29,536 nt of DNA. Source: Candidatus Nomurabacteria bacterium (GTDB taxonomy: Bacteria > Patescibacteriota > Minisyncoccia > Phycocordibacterales > UBA9973). The stretch lies in contig JAHFNM010000003.1 in assembly GCA_023267415.1 (NCBI GenBank), forward strand, positions 16,413 through 45,948. Reading direction: 5' to 3'. Both the position numbers and the translations under genes were made by a program. Below are positions 26,740 through 29,536 of the stretch, in pieces. Position 1 is the first letter of the stretch. Each line of letters starts with the position of its first letter. The notes under the pieces were generated by a model that was given only the letters and a program-made list of their open reading frames with translations, was not told the DNA's origin and searched no databases.

Positions 26740-27606
26740 TTATTTGCCTAGTCGCGCGAAATCGCCATATGCGATCTCATTCTTGCCTTCCGGCAGTACT
26801 CGGTCGATGACAAATGTTCCGTTTTCAAGATGGGCCTTTGTGATTATGACGCGCTTGCCGTCATGCGACGATTGCTCGGCTTGCGCGCGGTTATCGTTTT
26901 GAAAAAAATACGTGCGTGGCCATTCGATATAAGCGCGGAATTTTCGGTAGTTTTCAATTGGATCGCCGGCGGGATCTATGAGCCCGTCTTCTTTTTTGAT
27001 CTTGCCCGATCGGGTGGCGAGCGAGTCGTCTTGTTCGCGTGCATTCAGTTCTCCTGCGATGTATTTTGGCAAGGTTTCAACAAGTAGTTTGGCGCCTATA
27101 TTGGTCAGTCGTCTGCGAAGATCAGTGGTTGTCTCGTCTGGGCCGATAGAAGTGATCTCTTCGGCAATGATCGGACCTGAATCAAGTTTGAATCGCATCA
27201 CTTGGATCGAGCACCCGGTCTCGGTGTCGCCGTTTAGTATGGCTGACTCTGTTGGCGCCGCGCCTCGATACTGGGGAAGCAGGGAATAATGCACATTGAG
27301 CGTGCTGTGCTTCGGCAGATCGATGAAATTCTGAGGGATGATCTTTCCGTATGCTACGACAACAGAGAGATCCAAGGCAAAAACAGACAGTTCATGGAAA
27401 AAAGCCTCGTCCAGCTTCTCTGGCTGCAGTACTGGAACATTGTGCTCGATTGCCCACAGTTTGGCCGGAGTGGCCGCCATTTCCTGGCCGCGGCCTTTCG
27501 GGCGGTCAGGATTGGTGATGATGACAACAGGCATCATGCCGGCAGTCTTAAGTGCATCGAGATATGTTGTTGTAAGATCCGGGGTTCCCCAGAAGGCAAG
27601 ATTCAT
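26740..27606 (-). CDS. fmt: Methionyl-tRNA formyltransferase
   Basis: Formylates initiator Met-tRNA using 10-formyl-tetrahydrofolate. Visible: MNLAFWGTPDLTTTYLDALK, TNPDRPKGRGQEM, VVAYGKIIPQNFID, then NVHYSLLPQYRGAAPTESAIL (about 103-123) with the catalytic Asn/His and the SLLPxYRG loop, LDSGPIIAEEI with the catalytic Asp, and a C-terminal OB-like domain (FRAYIEWPRTYFF onward). At 288 aa it is slightly shorter than the E. coli enzyme, mainly at the C-terminus. It forms a minus-strand translation cluster with def and hisS; def lies 107 nt upstream. Confidence 0.95.
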   Translation of the reverse strand: MNLAFWGTPDLTTTYLDALKTAGMMPVVIITNPDRPKGRGQEMAATPAKLWAIEHNVPVLQPEKLDEAFFHELSVFALDLSVVVAYGKIIPQNFIDLPKHSTLNVHYSLLPQYRGAAPTESAILNGDTETGCSIQVMRFKLDSGPIIAEEITSIGPDETTTDLRRRLTNIGAKLLVETLPKYIAGELNAREQDDSLATRSGKIKKEDGLIDPAGDPIENYRKFRAYIEWPRTYFFQNDNRAQAEQSSHDGKRVIITKAHLENGTFVIDRVLPEGKNEIAYGDFARLGK

Positions 27607-27678
27607 ATGTAGATTAGGAATTACGAATTAAGAATTGGATACGATTCAATCACCTCACCCCACTTGTTTACGAGTCGA

Positions 27679-27701
27679 CCCTCTCCTCAACAAGGAGAGG
27701 G
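27679..27701. repeat. Short intergenic hairpin between def and fmt
   Basis: CCCTCTCCT and AGGAGAGGG form a perfect 9-bp stem with a CAACA loop. There is no T run on the minus strand, so it is not a normal terminator. AT-rich GAATTA-type repeats (27613-27636) lie beside it. Confidence 0.6.
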
Positions 27702-27713
27702 GGAAAATACAGA

Positions 27714-28277
27714 TTACACTTTTTTGGTTCGTTTTGGCTTTGCCACTTCCGGTACGATTCCTGGAGCGACATTGCGTGCCTTGTCGATAAAGAGGATGCC
27801 GTCGAGATGGTCGGTTTCGTGTTGAAAGATGTGTGCCAGAAGTCCTGAAGCTCCGCGGGTAAATTTCACACCGTGTTCGTTATATGCTGTGACAGTTGCA
27901 TGGGTGGAGCGTTCGACTTCTCCCCAAAGCGGTCGTACGGAGAGGCAGCCCTCATGCATCCATTTCTTTGTCTTTGAAACCTTGGTGACTATGGGATTGA
28001 TGAAGACGAGATCGGGAATGGTTGGTTCTTTTCCTTCGAGTATCTCAGCTCCTCGTTTGAAGCTATCCTCAAATATCTTTCCGGCCACTACGAAAATGCG
28101 CAGCGATACTCCGATCTGCGGGGCAGCGATGGCCACGCCGTCAGATTGGGTGGCGAGCATCTTTTTCATGTCGCGCAGGATCTTTTTGATCTTCGAACTG
28201 CCGATCTCGGAAAGAGGGACTTCCTTGGCAATGGCTCGAAGCACAGGATCTTCCTTTTGAATGATTTTTGTAGTCAT
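27714..28277 (-). CDS. def: Peptide deformylase
   Basis: Removes the formyl group from nascent N-terminal Met. All three motifs are present: GVAIAAPQIG (motif I, with the final Q), EGCLSV (motif II, with metal-binding Cys) and HIFQHETDHLDG (motif III, with the HExxH metal ligands). An insertion around FEDSFKRGAEILEGKEPTIPD, between motifs I and II, is a common variant. The C-terminal tail (VAPGIVPEVAKPKRTKKV) is basic and extended. I chose the Met at 28277 over 28295, because the latter lies in a REP-like palindrome and adds only MTQTTK. It belongs to the hisS-def-fmt cluster. Confidence 0.95.
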   Translation of the reverse strand: MTTKIIQKEDPVLRAIAKEVPLSEIGSSKIKKILRDMKKMLATQSDGVAIAAPQIGVSLRIFVVAGKIFEDSFKRGAEILEGKEPTIPDLVFINPIVTKVSKTKKWMHEGCLSVRPLWGEVERSTHATVTAYNEHGVKFTRGASGLLAHIFQHETDHLDGILFIDKARNVAPGIVPEVAKPKRTKKV

Positions 28278-28290
28278 CTTAGTGGTTTGG

Positions 28291-28351
28291 GTCATCCTGA
28301 ACTTGATTCAGGATCCAGCATTCATGGATTCCGGATCAAGTCCGGAATGAC
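28291..28351. repeat. REP-like double palindrome between hisS and def
   Basis: Two related halves in opposite orientation: 28291-28319 (GTCATCCTGA...TCAGGATCC) and 28326-28351 (GGATTCCGGA...TCCGGAATGAC). Each half is itself a hairpin (CCTGA/TCAGG; ATTCCGGA/TCCGGAAT). This is the widely seen TCATTCCGGACTTGATCCGG type of intergenic element. Confidence 0.8.
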
Positions 28352-28361
28352 ACATGTTTCG

Positions 28362-29536
28362 TTATTTGAGTCCCTTCATGTACTCCGCAAGCTTGGATTG
28401 CTTTACATTTTCCTGCGAGCGGGTTTCCATGTTGCGTACGATGACAGTCTGGTCGATGGCCTCTTTCTGGCCGAAGATGATGGTGTATGGCGCGCCTGAT
28501 TTTTCGGCCATGCCGAGCTGGGCTCCGAGTGAATCCTTGGAGAGTGCCTGCATCATTGGCACGTGTGCCTTGCGAAGGATCTCGATGATATTAAGCGATT
28601 TCAATTTTGCTTCAATGCCGAGCTGGATGAAGTACACCTTTGGCTTCTTGATGATGCGCGGAGTGTGCTTGTTGTACCAAGGCATGCTGATGATGCGGTC
28701 GACGCCGAGCGCCACGCCGATTCCCGGGATGTCTTTCTTGCTGCCGAGTTGGCGGCCGAGATAGTCATAGCGTCCTCCTCCTGCGATGGTGAGCGGAGGG
28801 TTGCCTTCACCCATGTCTACGATCACTTCAAATACGGTGCGTGAGTAGTACGAGAGTCCGCGTACGAGATTTTTATTCAGTGTATATGGTACGGCCATTT
28901 CCTCGAGATATTCAAGGACCTCCTTGAAGTGCTTCTTGCATGCAGGACAGAGGAATGAGACAGATTCAGGAGCCGCAGCATTGAGTTCGATGGTCTTCTC
29001 TTCTTTTGAGTCGAGGATGCGGAGGGGATTGGTCTTCAGGCGCTCGCGATCGACTGCAGGGAGTACATTGAGGTGTTTTTTGTAGTAAGAAACAAGCTCG
29101 CGGATGTATCCGGGGCGGCATTCTTTGCACCCAATCGAGTTGATGTCGATTGAGGCTGACGGAGCACCGCTTTCATTGATGATGGTGAGCGTGGTTTTGA
29201 TGATAAGCGCATCAAGAACACTCTTTTCCGATCCTAATATCTCCATATCAAATTGGTAGAACTGTCGGTAGCGTCCCTTTTGCGGATTGTCATGGCGAAA
29301 GGCTGGGCCGTATGTATAGAAGAGGAGAGGTTGTGGTTGAGACCCCATCCCATTTTCAATATACGAACGCATGATTCCAGCAGTAAATTCCGGACGGAGC
29401 GCAAGATGGTCGCCTCCCTTTGTGCGGAGCGTGTACATTTCTTTGTCCACGATGTCGGTGCCCTCGCCGATTCCTGACGTAAAGATCTCTTCGTGCTCGA
29501 GCATCGGCGTTTCGATCGGCTTAAAGCCGTAGTACA
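28362..29536 (-). CDS. hisS: Histidyl-tRNA synthetase, C-terminal part
   Basis: Charges tRNA-His. The frame is open to the window edge (YYGFKPIETP precedes the Met at 29504), so the N-terminus lies outside. Visible: EMYTLRTKGGDHLALRPEFTA (motif 2 region start), YGPAFRHDNPQKGRYRQFYQF (motif 2 with the ATP-contacting Arg), LVRGLSYYSRTVFEV (histidine A), AGGGRYDYLG (histidine B) and GIGVALGVDRI (motif 3), then the C-terminal anticodon-binding domain. Four Cys (GCKEC and LCPACKKHF) in the insertion domain form a probable zinc site, as in many HisRS of this type. First gene of the minus-strand hisS-def-fmt cluster. Confidence 0.95.
   Translation of the reverse strand, partial: YYGFKPIETPMLEHEEIFTSGIGEGTDIVDKEMYTLRTKGGDHLALRPEFTAGIMRSYIENGMGSQPQPLLFYTYGPAFRHDNPQKGRYRQFYQFDMEILGSEKSVLDALIIKTTLTIINESGAPSASIDINSIGCKECRPGYIRELVSYYKKHLNVLPAVDRERLKTNPLRILDSKEEKTIELNAAAPESVSFLCPACKKHFKEVLEYLEEMAVPYTLNKNLVRGLSYYSRTVFEVIVDMGEGNPPLTIAGGGRYDYLGRQLGSKKDIPGIGVALGVDRIISMPWYNKHTPRIIKKPKVYFIQLGIEAKLKSLNIIEILRKAHVPMMQALSKDSLGAQLGMAEKSGAPYTIIFGQKEAIDQTVIVRNMETRSQENVKQSKLAEYMKGLK

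Noticed and set aside
27613..27640. Promoter in the AT-rich GAATTA repeats upstream of fmt
   Set aside because: No -10/-35 pair with proper spacing on the minus strand; it looks like low-complexity repeat sequence.
28146..28499. Plus-strand open frame containing GHPELDSGSS
   Set aside because: It is the usual translation of a REP-like element overlapping def and hisS on the other strand.
1..29536. CRISPR array or Cas genes
   Set aside because: No regularly spaced direct repeats were seen; all repeats found are inverted, tandem protein repeats or two-copy elements.
1..29536. Genetic code 25 (TGA as Gly)
   Set aside because: Several well-supported genes end in TGA (for example at 7999, 9798 and 6910) and conserved proteins show no internal TGA.

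Overview
The window looks like a chromosome fragment of a Candidate Phyla Radiation (Patescibacteria, probably Parcubacteria-like) bacterium. This is inference from: a class II ribonucleotide reductase beside a cobalamin adenosyltransferase with no corrinoid biosynthesis genes in view, a tRNA gene carrying a group I intron, many very small membrane and secreted proteins of unknown family, short intergenic regions, and many genes whose -10 box lies exactly 6 nt from the start codon (leaderless transcripts). TGA is used as a stop, so code 25 does not apply. Both ends cut through genes (nrdJ on the left, hisS on the right).

Layout. 1-4320 (+): a tight cobalamin block. It holds AdoCbl-dependent RNR (nrdJ, partial), PduO-type cob(I)alamin adenosyltransferase, a membrane-anchored DUF4430 protein, and a large surface protein with a DUF4430-like domain plus an alpha/alpha-toroid. 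The last two supply the two domains that make up eukaryotic intrinsic factor/transcobalamin. 4350-4740: ArsR-type regulator with a perfect 16-bp palindrome touching its start codon. 4742-9808: MOSC protein, a NIF3/CutA-like anchored protein, a lysozyme-like protein behind a structured leader, a small membrane protein, rsmE (with a CTAG-rich repeat inside its coding sequence), a transglutaminase-like protein and a divergent membrane protein sharing one -10 core, and a DedA protein.

9798-19756: envelope and surface region. It contains secreted or anchored hypothetical proteins, a PG-binding/Fn3 protein, a TrmB-type regulator, a YflT-like stress protein, an lmo0937-type peptide, an ECF sigma factor, a two-repeat secreted protein, a Ser/Gly/Thr-rich anchored protein, several tiny membrane proteins, a C39-like peptidase and an L,D-transpeptidase. 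The ECF sigma factor may control the stress and surface genes around it, but no anti-sigma factor is visible.

19757-23470: the most accessory-looking part. A stand-alone HNH protein sits just upstream of tRNA-Asn(GUU), which is interrupted by a 243-nt group I intron. Then come an inverted partial copy of the tRNA 3' end, a promoter with three stacked inverted repeats, an orphan gene, MurL, a MORN-type protein and a small membrane protein. Two copies of a pseudoknot-plus-terminator RNA element lie in this stretch.

23488-29536: SET-domain protein, YdeI-like protein, DUF167 protein, ribosome hibernation factor, ABC exporter, and a minus-strand translation cluster hisS-def-fmt punctuated by REP-like palindromes.
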